Below are positions 36,043 to 45,285 of a stretch of 64,000 nt of DNA, piece after piece. The notes below the pieces were generated by a model, which was given only the letters and a program-made list of their open reading frames with translations, was not told the DNA's origin and did not search any database. Numbering within the stretch: position 1 is the first letter of the stretch; every line of letters starts with the position of its first letter. A program made the position numbers and the translations under genes. The stretch spans positions 1 to 64,000 of the forward strand of contig REDV01000083.1 in NCBI GenBank assembly GCA_007695365.1, written 5' to 3'. Origin of the DNA: Cryomorphaceae bacterium. Its GTDB lineage: Bacteria > Bacteroidota > Bacteroidia > Flavobacteriales_D > SKUL01.

Positions 36043-37239
36043 CTATTCCAACACATTTTTAAATCCAAACTTGTAGAGCGTCCAAACGCGCTGCTCATTA
36101 TTTGCCTCGTGGAGAAAGACCGATGCTCCAATACGGCCAGAGAACTTAATTTCTTCAGGTAAATCCATTTCTGCCACCACTTCAAAGTCACTGTTCAAGA
36201 CCTGTACTTTCCGAATATCACTACGTTCCGGAGATCCTGTCAGGGCGTTTACAGGAAACATCTTCACCAATTCTCTCACGTAGAACCCCGATGCCTCTTC
36301 GAAGAAAATACGGTGATATCCACGCTCCTGACTTTCATAGGTGGCAGGAGTTACATGTGCTGGTTCTCGCTTTGGAACTTTCGCAGGTGTGAGAACTACG
36401 TCGGAGCCTGTTACAACATGTTTTTCAACTTGCTCGTCGTCCCAGTTAAAGGTCATTACCGTATCTGAACTCACATGATGCACGAGAACCTTGCGTCGTT
36501 TTGAATCCACTTCAAAAAACGGCTTGTCAATGAGCATTGAGTCCCGTATTGTGGTTCTGCGCAGGATTGGTTTGATTAGAATATCCCTTCGAAGCACCGT
36601 ATCACCTTGAACTTTGAAAAAAGCTGCCATGTTTCGTTCGTCCATCAGGGCATCGTAATCCACTTCAGGCCCACCTTCACCATATTGAATCCATGTGCTT
36701 AAACCAAGGTATCCGTCCAGTTCAACCATACGCGCCCAAACAGGCAGAAAAATCAAGTGAGGAGGGTCATGAACTGTGCTCAAAGCCAACGAAACTGAGT
36801 GCACAACACTTTCGCGATTAGCAACGAGAAGGGTTTGGGTTTCTTCTTTGAACACGATTATTGAATCCAAACTGACTACCTCAAGTAGCCGGGGTTTTAC
36901 ATGATCATCATTCGGAAAAGAAAAAACTTCCTCAATTTCAGCCTTTTCAGCATTGAAAACCAAAAATTCCGAAAGAATCTGCACAAAAAGCACATACTTC
37001 TCGCCTCGCTGCCCTGAAATACCCTTCAGAACCACTCCGGACGGCGTGTACGAACCCAGACCGAGAGAATCAAATGGAAGTTTCACTACCTCCTCAAAAC
37101 AATCCGTCCAATGCAATTGAATGACAGTTGTTGTATCTCTAGGAGTCTCTTCAATTCTGCAAGCAAGGCTTGATGCAATAAGCACAGCAAACAGACCTTT
37201 CCTCAGTATAAGCGAATAAACCTGCACTTGAATTCGCAA
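36043..37239 (-). CDS. Beta-propeller-like lipoprotein (DUF4221/6-bladed type)
   Basis: 398 residues with a lipoprotein signal (SSLAC, Cys27). The body is a run of beta-strand-rich units ending in KFGFKNVLE, in the style of the Bacteroidota DUF4221 or 6-bladed beta-propeller lipoproteins. No catalytic motif. It lies 56 bp downstream of a TlpA-like thioredoxin gene in the same direction, a pairing often seen in this phylum. Confidence 0.6.
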   Translation of the reverse strand: MRIQVQVYSLILRKGLFAVLIASSLACRIEETPRDTTTVIQLHWTDCFEEVVKLPFDSLGLGSYTPSGVVLKGISGQRGEKYVLFVQILSEFLVFNAEKAEIEEVFSFPNDDHVKPRLLEVVSLDSIIVFKEETQTLLVANRESVVHSVSLALSTVHDPPHLIFLPVWARMVELDGYLGLSTWIQYGEGGPEVDYDALMDERNMAAFFKVQGDTVLRRDILIKPILRRTTIRDSMLIDKPFFEVDSKRRKVLVHHVSSDTVMTFNWDDEQVEKHVVTGSDVVLTPAKVPKREPAHVTPATYESQERGYHRIFFEEASGFYVRELVKMFPVNALTGSPERSDIRKVQVLNSDFEVVAEMDLPEEIKFSGRIGASVFLHEANNEQRVWTLYKFGFKNVLE

Positions 37240-37295
37240 CTATTTAGATTCACCACGTTTTCGAAAACCTCTATTATAAATCATATTCCTGTCAT

Positions 37296-38057
37296 TTACA
37301 TATTCGAATCGACCTGCAGCAAGTCTTTTATTACGGATTCAAGCTCGGAAATCAGCATTTCGTTATTACCATCAACCGACGCACCCTTTTCAATACAGCG
37401 AATAATCCCGTGCTTATCAACCACCATGTTAACAGGAATACCACGAACGTCAAAATCTTTAAAAACATTCGCTGCATTTTTGACTTGCGTAAAGTGAAAA
37501 TCCACCATCGTCCCCCGATTTTTGTTTGCTGCCCCGAACTGTCTTGGACGCATGTAAATCAATTCATCTTGAGCATTTACTACAATGCTGTCCGCAAAAA
37601 AAGAGAGAAACTGCACATTTTCTTCGTCTTCAAAAGCAGACACCAGGCTGTTCAGCGCCGGAATTTCTGCCACACAGGGAATACAGCTAGCGCTCCAAAA
37701 ATTAAGTACTGTTGTTTTGCCTAAAAAGTCATTTCTCGTGCATAATCCTCCACGGGCATATTCCAGCTCAAAATCGGGAATAGCTTGATTAAGCATCCTG
37801 AAATAACTGTAATTACTCAATGCTATCACTTGACTTGCCGTGAGAGGCATTGGCAGGCTACCAGCAGGCAGTTCCTTCCAGTCATCTTTGAAATGTGGGT
37901 TAATTGCTGCTTGAAAATGTCTTCGGACACCTGGACTCCCTTCAGCTTTTGGGGTAATCAACACCTCAAACGGAATGGTATCGTGCGGCAGGAGAAACAG
38001 CACGGAATCATTACACTTGTATTTTACCATACCGGTGGTTTCTAATCTTGTAATCAT
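37296..38057 (-). CDS. TlpA-like thioredoxin-fold protein, probably the 3' part of a frameshifted gene
   Basis: 253 residues from ATG 38057. The thioredoxin domain has FWSASCIPC with Cys125 and Cys128 and the cis-Pro region GIPVNMVVDKHG. Family members reduce disulfides outside the cytoplasm and need a signal peptide, but this frame has none. A lipoprotein signal sits in the small frame just upstream, which overlaps it by 47 bp in another register. The two together look like one lipoprotein of about 320 residues split by a frameshift. Confidence 0.72.
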   Translation of the reverse strand: MITRLETTGMVKYKCNDSVLFLLPHDTIPFEVLITPKAEGSPGVRRHFQAAINPHFKDDWKELPAGSLPMPLTASQVIALSNYSYFRMLNQAIPDFELEYARGGLCTRNDFLGKTTVLNFWSASCIPCVAEIPALNSLVSAFEDEENVQFLSFFADSIVVNAQDELIYMRPRQFGAANKNRGTMVDFHFTQVKNAANVFKDFDVRGIPVNMVVDKHGIIRCIEKGASVDGNNEMLISELESVIKDLLQVDSNM

Positions 38058-38247
38058 GCAGGTTCAATCGCTCGCTATTCACGAAAACCTGATATTTTGT
38101 CCAATCCATGATTCGAAGCTCGTGTTTACTCAGATTTTCGAATTCCACATGCGGTTCCCTCTGGCTCTCTGTCTGGCAGGAAGAGAACAGCGAGATGGAC
38201 AGAACCAACCATGTCACGTAAAACAAAGCAGTTAACCGGAATGCCAT
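38011..38247 (-). CDS. Short lipoprotein frame, probably the 5' part of the TlpA-like gene
   Basis: 78 residues from ATG 38247 (ATG 38268 also possible). A lipoprotein signal ends in SLFSSC (Cys24), followed by about 54 residues with no known domain (VNSERLNLHDYKI). The TlpA-like frame starts at the HDYKI codons in the next register. Either this is a small lipoprotein translationally coupled to the TlpA-like protein, or the front end of the same gene with one base lost or gained near 38010-38057. Confidence 0.6.
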   Translation of the reverse strand: MAFRLTALFYVTWLVLSISLFSSCQTESQREPHVEFENLSKHELRIMDWTKYQVFVNSERLNLHDYKIRNHRYGKIQV

Positions 38248-38429
38248 TATATAGGATGTCTTGCTCATTCTTTCATTGAAACAAACGAGACTTTTAAAAG
38301 TCATTCGGGCTCAAGGTAAATAATTGCCGTCAATTCTGAGATGGTTCCGTTTTAACGGGCTTCCAAAGGCACCTTCCTCCCCACATTTCCCAAAACCTGT
38401 AACTTCGGGGCGCATACTGCATCACAACC

Positions 38430-40724
38430 ATGAAGAACAAACGCAAGGTACATATTCTTCCTCCCGAAAAACTTACCGGACTGCAATTCACTGAGCCACC
38501 CACCAGTGCGGCCGGCCTTAAAGGTATTACCACAGCCATGAAACACCTGAGTGAGGAACTCGGTTTGATTTCAGGCTTAAAGGTGATGTCGAAAATCAAC
38601 CAGGTAGACGGCATTGACTGCCCCGGTTGCGCCTGGCCCGACCCCAAACACCGGTCGGCTTTGGGTGAGTATTGTGAAAACGGAGCCAAAGCCGTGGCCG
38701 AGGAAGCCACCAAAAAGCGAGTGAACGCAGCTTTCTTTGAGCAATACAGCGTAGAAGAACTCAGCGCATGGAGCGATTACGAAATCGGAAAAGCCGGTCG
38801 TGTTACCGAACCTTTTTATCTCGCAGCGGGCGAATCGCACTACCGCCCTATCTCGTGGGACGACGCTTTTGGCAAAATCGCCGCCAAACTCAAATCCATT
38901 CATCCCAATGAAGCCGTTTTCTACACCTCAGGGCGCACAGGCAACGAAACCGCTTTTCTCTACCAACTGATGGTGAGGAAATACGGCACCAACAACCTTC
39001 CCGATTGCAGCAACATGTGCCACGAAAGCAGCGGCGTGGGGTTGGGCGAAACCGTGGGGATTGGCAAAGGCTCCGTGACCCTCGAAGACCTCTACGAAGC
39101 GGACGTGATTCTGGTGATGGGCCAGAACCCGGGAACCAACCACCCCCGCATGCTGAGCGCCCTGCAAAAATGCAAATCCAATGGCGGCAAGATTGTACAC
39201 ATCAATCCTCTGCCCGAAGTAGGCACCCATAAGTTTGTGGACCCGCAAAGCCCCATAGAGATTCTAAAAGGCGGATCAAAAATTGCCGACATCTTTTTGC
39301 CGGTTCGTATCAACGGCGATATTGCCCTGCTGAAATTGCTCATGCTCGGATTGCTCGAAGCCGAAGAACAAAACCCCGGAACAGTCCTCGACCAGGAGTT
39401 TATATACTCGCTCACCAATGGATATGAAACATTTAAGGAAGATTTGCTTAAAACCGACCGCGAGCAGGCCCTTCGAGATTGCGGCATTTCATCGGAGCAA
39501 ATTCAGCGGGTAACACAATTGCTCGCCGCAAAGAGTAAGATCATCATCTGCTGGGCCATGGGGCTTACACAACAGAAAAACGGTGTAAACAATGTGCGCG
39601 AAATTGTGAACCTCCTGCTGATGAAGGGCGCCATCGGGAAACCCGGCGCGGGTACTTGTCCCGTTCGCGGGCACAGCAATGTGCAGGGCGACCGCACCAT
39701 GGGCATTTACGAGAAACCTGCGGAGCCTTTTTTGGCTGCGCTCGACAAGGAATTTGGCATTCACGCACCCCGCGAACACGGCTACGATGTTGTAGATGCC
39801 ATTGAAGCCATGCACGCCGACAAAGTGCGGTTTTTTATGGCCATGGGCGGCAACTTTATTTCTGCCACACCCGACAGCGAGCTTACCGGTAAGGCCATGC
39901 AGAACTGCGACCTCACGGTGCAAATCAGTACCAAGTTGAACAGGGCGCATCTTGTTACCGGCCAGGAGGCCATTATTCTGCCCTGTTTGGGTCGCACCGA
40001 CCGCGACGAGCAAAAGAATGGCGTTCAGTTTCAAACAGTAGAAAACTCCATGGGAATCATTCATACCTCGCGCGGAACCATGGAGCCACCCTCCGCAAAA
40101 CTGAAAAGCGAAGTAGCCATTGTCTGCGGCCTTGCACGGCAATTATTTGGTTCCGAAGACGCTACCCCCTGGGAGGATTTCACCGCCAACTACGATTTGA
40201 TTCGCGACAGGATTGAAACGGTGGTGCCGGGATTTGAGCACTACAACCGTCGCGTGCGCGAACCACACGGCTTTGCGCTGCCCAACGGAAGTCGCACACG
40301 CAAGTTCAACACCCCTGATGGCAAAGCCAGTTTTACCGTTAACAACCTACCGCAGGTTGATCCGCAGGAAGCCGACTTCATCATGATGACCATCCGCACG
40401 CACGATCAGTACAACACCACCATTTACGGTTTGGACGACCGCTACCGGGGCATTCGAAACGAGCGCCGCGTAGTGCTGATGAACGAAGACGATATGGCAG
40501 CACTCCAGCTCAAAAAAGGCGATTTGGTTGATTTGATCAGTGTATTCCGGGGCGAGAAAAGAACCGCCCGAAAATTTCACGTGCTACCCTATTCCATTCC
40601 ACGCAAGTGCATTGCCACTTACTTCCCCGAAACCAATGCCCTGGTACCGCTACAAAGCAAAGCCGATAAAAGCAACACACCAAGCAGCAAGTTTGTAGAG
40701 GTGGATGTGGTGGTGGGGATATGA
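38430..40724 (+). CDS. YdeP/FdhF-type molybdopterin oxidoreductase
   Basis: 764 residues. The N-terminus carries IDCPGCAWPDP, two Cys only, so no 4Fe-4S cluster of the usual four-Cys type. The molybdopterin domains are clear: FYTSGRTGNETAFLYQ, LPDCSNMCHESSG, VILVMGQNPGTNHPRM, and the C-terminal dinucleotide-binding domain (TIRTHDQYNTTIYGLDDRYRG). It matches the FdhF/YdeP branch, which in E. coli is linked to acid resistance; the reaction is unknown. Single gene; TAACTTCG about 28 bp upstream is a near -7 element. Confidence 0.88.
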   Translation: MKNKRKVHILPPEKLTGLQFTEPPTSAAGLKGITTAMKHLSEELGLISGLKVMSKINQVDGIDCPGCAWPDPKHRSALGEYCENGAKAVAEEATKKRVNAAFFEQYSVEELSAWSDYEIGKAGRVTEPFYLAAGESHYRPISWDDAFGKIAAKLKSIHPNEAVFYTSGRTGNETAFLYQLMVRKYGTNNLPDCSNMCHESSGVGLGETVGIGKGSVTLEDLYEADVILVMGQNPGTNHPRMLSALQKCKSNGGKIVHINPLPEVGTHKFVDPQSPIEILKGGSKIADIFLPVRINGDIALLKLLMLGLLEAEEQNPGTVLDQEFIYSLTNGYETFKEDLLKTDREQALRDCGISSEQIQRVTQLLAAKSKIIICWAMGLTQQKNGVNNVREIVNLLLMKGAIGKPGAGTCPVRGHSNVQGDRTMGIYEKPAEPFLAALDKEFGIHAPREHGYDVVDAIEAMHADKVRFFMAMGGNFISATPDSELTGKAMQNCDLTVQISTKLNRAHLVTGQEAIILPCLGRTDRDEQKNGVQFQTVENSMGIIHTSRGTMEPPSAKLKSEVAIVCGLARQLFGSEDATPWEDFTANYDLIRDRIETVVPGFEHYNRRVREPHGFALPNGSRTRKFNTPDGKASFTVNNLPQVDPQEADFIMMTIRTHDQYNTTIYGLDDRYRGIRNERRVVLMNEDDMAALQLKKGDLVDLISVFRGEKRTARKFHVLPYSIPRKCIATYFPETNALVPLQSKADKSNTPSSKFVEVDVVVGI

Positions 40725-40888
40725 GGTAATGAGATGATAGGTTTCCCCTTAGAAAAGATTTCTCCCGAATTTAGATTTCTCCCCCTGAAGCATTTCGGGG
40801 CGCAACTCCTACCGTCGTTGTTGCGGTCGAAATGACAAAGCGCTAATAATCAAGCATCATTTTCACTCCCGCCTTAATGCGCTAGTGC

Positions 40889-43444
40889 CTACTGCTTCAC
40901 CACCTTCAGATGCCCGGCACCGGAAGTGTTCTGCGCACGTACAATGTACATTCCCGCCGGAAAAGCTGTAAGGTTGAGCTCTATACGATTGTCTGCTGTT
41001 GATTGAGCGTACAATCGCTCACCGCTGAGATTATATACCTCTACCCACATCAGCTCATTATTACCTTTCAGTTCAAGAGTATAGTTGCCCGTTCCGGGGT
41101 TCGGAAAAATTTGCATGGCCGGGCCTCTTCCGCGCTCAAATACCATAGTTGGAACCACAAACTCGTTCTCTGTGGTATTGGTAATAATCGCCTCGTTGAA
41201 GTCAAAGTAGATGTGCGCGGTATTCTCGATGACTGTTCCTGCGGGCAGATCAGCCAATGGCTTAATGCGGTATTGCACATAGCCGATACTTCCTTCGAAA
41301 TCGGTTGTGCTGTCGGGCAACATGATGTTGTTGAAGCGGAAAGTGGCCACATTTCCATGCAGATAGGTGAGCATATCGTGGCTGTAATTTATCACCTCAA
41401 AAGTAGAGAGGTCGAGCTGGTTATCGAGGGTATCGGCTATGCGGATATTGAAGGCGGGAGCATTTCCGGTATTCTGGAAATACACGGTGTAGTTGAAGTA
41501 GCCATCAAAACCCGGCTCCACGTCCCCGGGCCAGGCCGTTTTCATGTTGGGGTCGTAGGAATTGACAACGGGATAACAAAACTGCATTGTATTGTTGGTC
41601 GGATTGTAATCTCCCTCTTCAGGTAATACACTCACCGTAACGCATATCAAATCATCGGCCTGTGCGGTGGTATCAGTGGTAAACAGCAATCTGAACGACT
41701 GGTTGAAGCTCACCTCTGAAAAATCGGCCAGGAAATAGGTAAACTGATTATCACCGGTCAATTCGGGAGTCATGGCAGAGGGCGGAGTTCCAGCATAACT
41801 CACCGGACCACTTACCGAAACGGTAACTTCTCCACTCACTCCCTGGGCGCAATTCAATCCGAACCATTGTGAAAAGTCGCCGGCCTGAATCCGGAGCTCG
41901 TGTTCCTGACCGGGAAAAACCCATCCCAAAGGCAATATACCCTGCACACCCACGTCGAAACCGGGCTTGCAAATCAGGCCAAAATCAAGGTTTTGAATAA
42001 GCGAATTAGACGAATCAAGCTCCACCTCGTGCTCTGCACCCGGATCTTCGCACGATACCTGAAAGGGCTTGTTCAAAGTATCAACCTGAACCGTAAAAGC
42101 ACCGTCTTCGGCACTCAGAAAGTACACTCCGTTGCCGCCCGTTGTGGTTGAAGACATGAAGTCTGTCTGGGCATCGAGAAGTCGGATGCTCACGTTGTGC
42201 ATACCGCTTTCGTCGTTGATCATTTCACAATCGGTATTGCTATCCTTAAAAGCAAAACCACTCACCCCTGCAGCACTCGTGCAGCCCAATGGGTTATTCA
42301 CCAAATCACTATCCTCACAAAGGGGGTACTCCAAAAGGCCAAATACACCCATAGACGGGATGTAGTTGGGCAGGCAGATAAAGGGATTATCCAGAATGTT
42401 GGGGCTGGCGAGGGTTGAGGGAAATACCGGAAAACAGCCGATCTGGTTGTTTGAGCAATTGAGCACCAACATGGATTGCGGAATGACTGGCAGCGAGGTG
42501 AGTTGGTTGTTTTGGCAATGCAGGTTGTTGAGCAAGGATGGCAGCTCCGGCAGGGAGGTGAGCTGATTGTTGTAGCATTCCAGTATGGTCAATGAAGACG
42601 GCAAATCGGGTAATTCGGAAAGTTGATTGTTGTGGGCAATGATATAATCCATGCCATCCGCAAAATTCACGAAGGATTCAATCTGGTTGTTCTGACACTG
42701 TATTTGAGTCATGGTTTCGGGTAATTCCGGCACCGCAGTGATTGAATTATCCAAGCAGTTCAGAAACTCAAGCGCAGGGGGCAGTGGATCCGGCAATGAA
42801 GTAAGCTGGTTGCCGATGCAGATCAAACTGGTAATGGTGGATGGAAGCTCTGGTAGTTCACCAATGGGGTTGTAGCTGCACTCCAATGCCTCAAGATTGG
42901 GTGGTAATGCAGGTAACACGCTGTAGTTACCGTGCGTGATTTTGAGGGTGGTGAGGCTCTCAGGCAAAGGCACGTAGTTGTTAAGATTGATGGAGGTGCC
43001 GCTGGTTGTAAGGCTTTGTAAACCCGGAGGTATGTTCGGTAGTGTAGTAACGCTTTGGTTCCCGAAACAATTCAAAACCAACAGTCCTTCAGGTAAATCA
43101 GGCAGTGATGTTAGCTGGTTCGATGCACAATTGAGGTTGGTTAAACTTTCGGGTAAAGAAGGCAAAAATGTAAGCTGGTTCATGGAACAGTTCAGCACTA
43201 CAAGTGATGTAAAATGCTCTATACCGCTCAGATTGGAAATGCTGTAACCCGCTACGTTTACCATGGTGGCCGTTTGAATGCCAGGGCAATCAATATCCAT
43301 CTGATTGCCGTTCATGCATGCCGGATGCACAGTATTCAGCCAATTTACAAAATTGGCGTCGGGGATGGTTACATAGTTTTGAGACGAGCCAATGTTGGCA
43401 GAAAAAATCAAAACGGTACTTAGCAGTAGTGTAATTCTTGTCAT
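40889..43444 (-). CDS. Secreted bacterial-type leucine-rich-repeat protein with T9SS tail
   Basis: About 851 residues from ATG 43444, which begins the signal peptide (to IGSSQ). A T9SS-associated N-terminal segment leads into about 14 repeats of 20 residues with the consensus LPxLPxxLxxLxCxxNQLTS, the LRR subtype of YopM and IpaH effectors. A carboxypeptidase-like domain (SIRLLDAQTD), a DUF7619-type domain (SYDPNMKTAWPG, YFQNTGNAPAFNI) and a C-terminal sorting domain (IFPNPGTGNYTLEL to LKVVKQ) follow. It is exported by T9SS; the LRR face probably binds a protein or glycan. Confidence 0.85.
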   Translation of the reverse strand: MTRITLLLSTVLIFSANIGSSQNYVTIPDANFVNWLNTVHPACMNGNQMDIDCPGIQTATMVNVAGYSISNLSGIEHFTSLVVLNCSMNQLTFLPSLPESLTNLNCASNQLTSLPDLPEGLLVLNCFGNQSVTTLPNIPPGLQSLTTSGTSINLNNYVPLPESLTTLKITHGNYSVLPALPPNLEALECSYNPIGELPELPSTITSLICIGNQLTSLPDPLPPALEFLNCLDNSITAVPELPETMTQIQCQNNQIESFVNFADGMDYIIAHNNQLSELPDLPSSLTILECYNNQLTSLPELPSLLNNLHCQNNQLTSLPVIPQSMLVLNCSNNQIGCFPVFPSTLASPNILDNPFICLPNYIPSMGVFGLLEYPLCEDSDLVNNPLGCTSAAGVSGFAFKDSNTDCEMINDESGMHNVSIRLLDAQTDFMSSTTTGGNGVYFLSAEDGAFTVQVDTLNKPFQVSCEDPGAEHEVELDSSNSLIQNLDFGLICKPGFDVGVQGILPLGWVFPGQEHELRIQAGDFSQWFGLNCAQGVSGEVTVSVSGPVSYAGTPPSAMTPELTGDNQFTYFLADFSEVSFNQSFRLLFTTDTTAQADDLICVTVSVLPEEGDYNPTNNTMQFCYPVVNSYDPNMKTAWPGDVEPGFDGYFNYTVYFQNTGNAPAFNIRIADTLDNQLDLSTFEVINYSHDMLTYLHGNVATFRFNNIMLPDSTTDFEGSIGYVQYRIKPLADLPAGTVIENTAHIYFDFNEAIITNTTENEFVVPTMVFERGRGPAMQIFPNPGTGNYTLELKGNNELMWVEVYNLSGERLYAQSTADNRIELNLTAFPAGMYIVRAQNTSGAGHLKVVKQ
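42290..43220 (-). repeat. About 14 tandem 60-bp coding repeats (LRR units)
   Basis: Inside the LRR gene, 20-codon units of the LP.LP..L..L.C..NqLts type follow one another, with a few of 21-22 codons. Units 4 and 5 and unit 9 are the most divergent. Boundaries are approximate. Confidence 0.75.
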
Positions 43445-43514
43445 TGTTGTTGGGTTGGTTAAGTGTATGACTGATTTTGGCGGCACAAGTTGCACAGCGA
43501 TTCAAAATGCAGTT

Positions 43515-44264
43515 TTAAGTGCGTGCGGGTTCAGAGTAGCCTTCTTCTTTCAAATCAACAAGTACTTCAATCAGATCGCAAAGTGTATGCGCAGCACCCT
43601 CAGTTCCGGTGCGCTGGTAGTACATACGCTCCTCCTGAAACTGCTCCGATCGTCCGTACATTCTGATGTGCGCCCCAAGGTCTTTCAAGGAGGTATTCAA
43701 ATCCATCAGCATGGCCACCAGTTCGGGCGCCAGGTATTCTGCATGTTTCATGTTGAGGAGGTTCCAGGTTTCGTTGGCCTTTTCCTCAAAATAGTTGAAG
43801 TTTAATTCAGTAAACAGTGATGGCACAATACGCTTTGCCAGTTCTTCAGCAGGAAGCTTTTGTAAAGTGTCGAGCAGCTCATCGCGTTGCTTTCTCACAT
43901 CTTCGGTAAGTTCGGCCCCCTCAAGCCCGGTTTTGATGTGAGGCCGGAATCCGAAAGCGCGGTATACCAGTCCCTCGCGAATTCTGCTCACATTGCGCGC
44001 AATGAGGTAGTCGCATTGCTCCTGCACCACCCCCCACTGCTTGGTTTTGGAGCGGACGAGCAACACGTCAATGACAAAAATGAGGAAGGCACCGCCCAGA
44101 ATTTCCGACACCAGATTCAACGAAAGCTCGTCGTGATAGGGCTCAATCAAAAGGGCCACCACAATACCAAGCAGCAATGCCATGTAGATAATCAGCCTGG
44201 CACCGGAAATGCGCCACCACTGGTTGCGCGTGCGTTGCCTGAGGGGTCTTTTTCGATCTGACAT
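43515..44264 (-). CDS. Membrane protein of unknown function
   Basis: 249 residues from ATG 44264. A basic N-terminus (MSDRKRPLRQRTRNQWWR) precedes two membrane helices (about 24-65), then about 180 residues of soluble helical sequence rich in charged residues (RKQRDELLDTLQKLPAEEL). I recognise no domain. A longer frame starting at 44312 adds residues without signal. It lies 70 bp upstream of the LRR gene and could share its transcript. Confidence 0.6.
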   Translation of the reverse strand: MSDRKRPLRQRTRNQWWRISGARLIIYMALLLGIVVALLIEPYHDELSLNLVSEILGGAFLIFVIDVLLVRSKTKQWGVVQEQCDYLIARNVSRIREGLVYRAFGFRPHIKTGLEGAELTEDVRKQRDELLDTLQKLPAEELAKRIVPSLFTELNFNYFEEKANETWNLLNMKHAEYLAPELVAMLMDLNTSLKDLGAHIRMYGRSEQFQEERMYYQRTGTEGAAHTLCDLIEVLVDLKEEGYSEPART

Positions 44265-44368
44265 GCGGGAAAGATATAAAATGCCTGAAAAACAAGAAAC
44301 CGCACCCCTCATTTTGGACTTGAAACCCCGAGAGGTTGCTTAATCCGAAACACCCTTAAAAAGAGGCC

Positions 44369-45202
44369 TTAATCACCAAAAAAATACCTAAGTTGATAAT
44401 TTCCCCATTTCGCAAGGATGTGGTCACGATGAATATGATAGGGGTTTGCTCCTTGCTCCTCTTTACCCCTGTTGGTAGTAACAGCCGTCTTAAAGCCGAG
44501 TTTTCGGGCTGTGCGTTCCAGAACTTCGGGATTAAAATCAACCCCGCTTCTCCCCCACGGACTGGCAAAATGCATACAGGGAACGCCAAGCTCTTCCTCA
44601 ATTTTCTGTTTCGAAACTCTTAATTCGCGTTCAACCTTTTCTTCACTGAGCTTTATCAAATGTGCATGGCTGCAAGTGTGCGATCCGAACTGAATATTGT
44701 GATTCAACATTTTACGACAATCATCCCAATCCAGAAACGGAACCAGCATTGGACTGTCGGGATAAAAGTGCGCAATTCTTTGGGCTTCCTCCGGCTGATT
44801 CTTGTCCAGACCGATATAGTCTGTAGGAAGATAAATCAGCACTGGAACATTAAGCAAACCTGTAACATCCATCATGTGCTCCAAACAAGAATAAAAGCCG
44901 TCATCAAAGGTTACGCAGAAATACCTGCCGGAAAGCTTCTCACTGCCGGTAAGCATATCGTGCGCGGTATCCATCGAGATAAAATCACCAAAGTTCTTCA
45001 GGTAACGCAACTGTCGCTCAAAATCCTTTTTCTCATCCCCAAATACATGGTGGTAATAGGGAAAGCGTATCCAATCGGAGGATCTTTCAATGCTTCTGGT
45101 GCTTGATTGAGCAGCAATCACAAGCGCACGCACCAGCCCACGAGCCTTAGAGGCAAGTCCATCATGTTGCACAAACTGGCGATAACTCCTTATTTCCTGC
45201 AT
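44369..45202 (-). CDS. Polysaccharide deacetylase (NodB-like)
   Basis: 277 residues. The NodB domain has motif 1 TFDDG (98-102, catalytic Asp100 and metal Asp101), motif 2 SHTCSH (His175, His179), and motif 3-like HFASPWGRSG. It removes acyl groups from a polysaccharide or sugar-lipid. There is no signal peptide, and the N-terminal 90 residues resemble the leader of cell-surface glycan-synthesis deacetylases. TACTTTCG about 30 bp upstream is a near -7 element. Confidence 0.87.
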   Translation of the reverse strand: MQEIRSYRQFVQHDGLASKARGLVRALVIAAQSSTRSIERSSDWIRFPYYHHVFGDEKKDFERQLRYLKNFGDFISMDTAHDMLTGSEKLSGRYFCVTFDDGFYSCLEHMMDVTGLLNVPVLIYLPTDYIGLDKNQPEEAQRIAHFYPDSPMLVPFLDWDDCRKMLNHNIQFGSHTCSHAHLIKLSEEKVERELRVSKQKIEEELGVPCMHFASPWGRSGVDFNPEVLERTARKLGFKTAVTTNRGKEEQGANPYHIHRDHILAKWGNYQLRYFFGD

Positions 45203-45285
45203 AGCACGTGTACATCTAAATGCGGACGAAAGTAGCCAAAATCAGGTTGTGCCGGAGATTTCAATGGCGTTGGCTTCTGATGTCT

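Noticed and set aside
40777-40805. Short GC stem (CCTGAA/TTCGGG) as a terminator after the YdeP-like gene
   Set aside because: The stem is short with a G-U pair and no T-run follows.
42290-43220. 60-bp periodicity as a CRISPR or satellite
   Set aside because: It encodes in-frame LRR units of a secreted protein.
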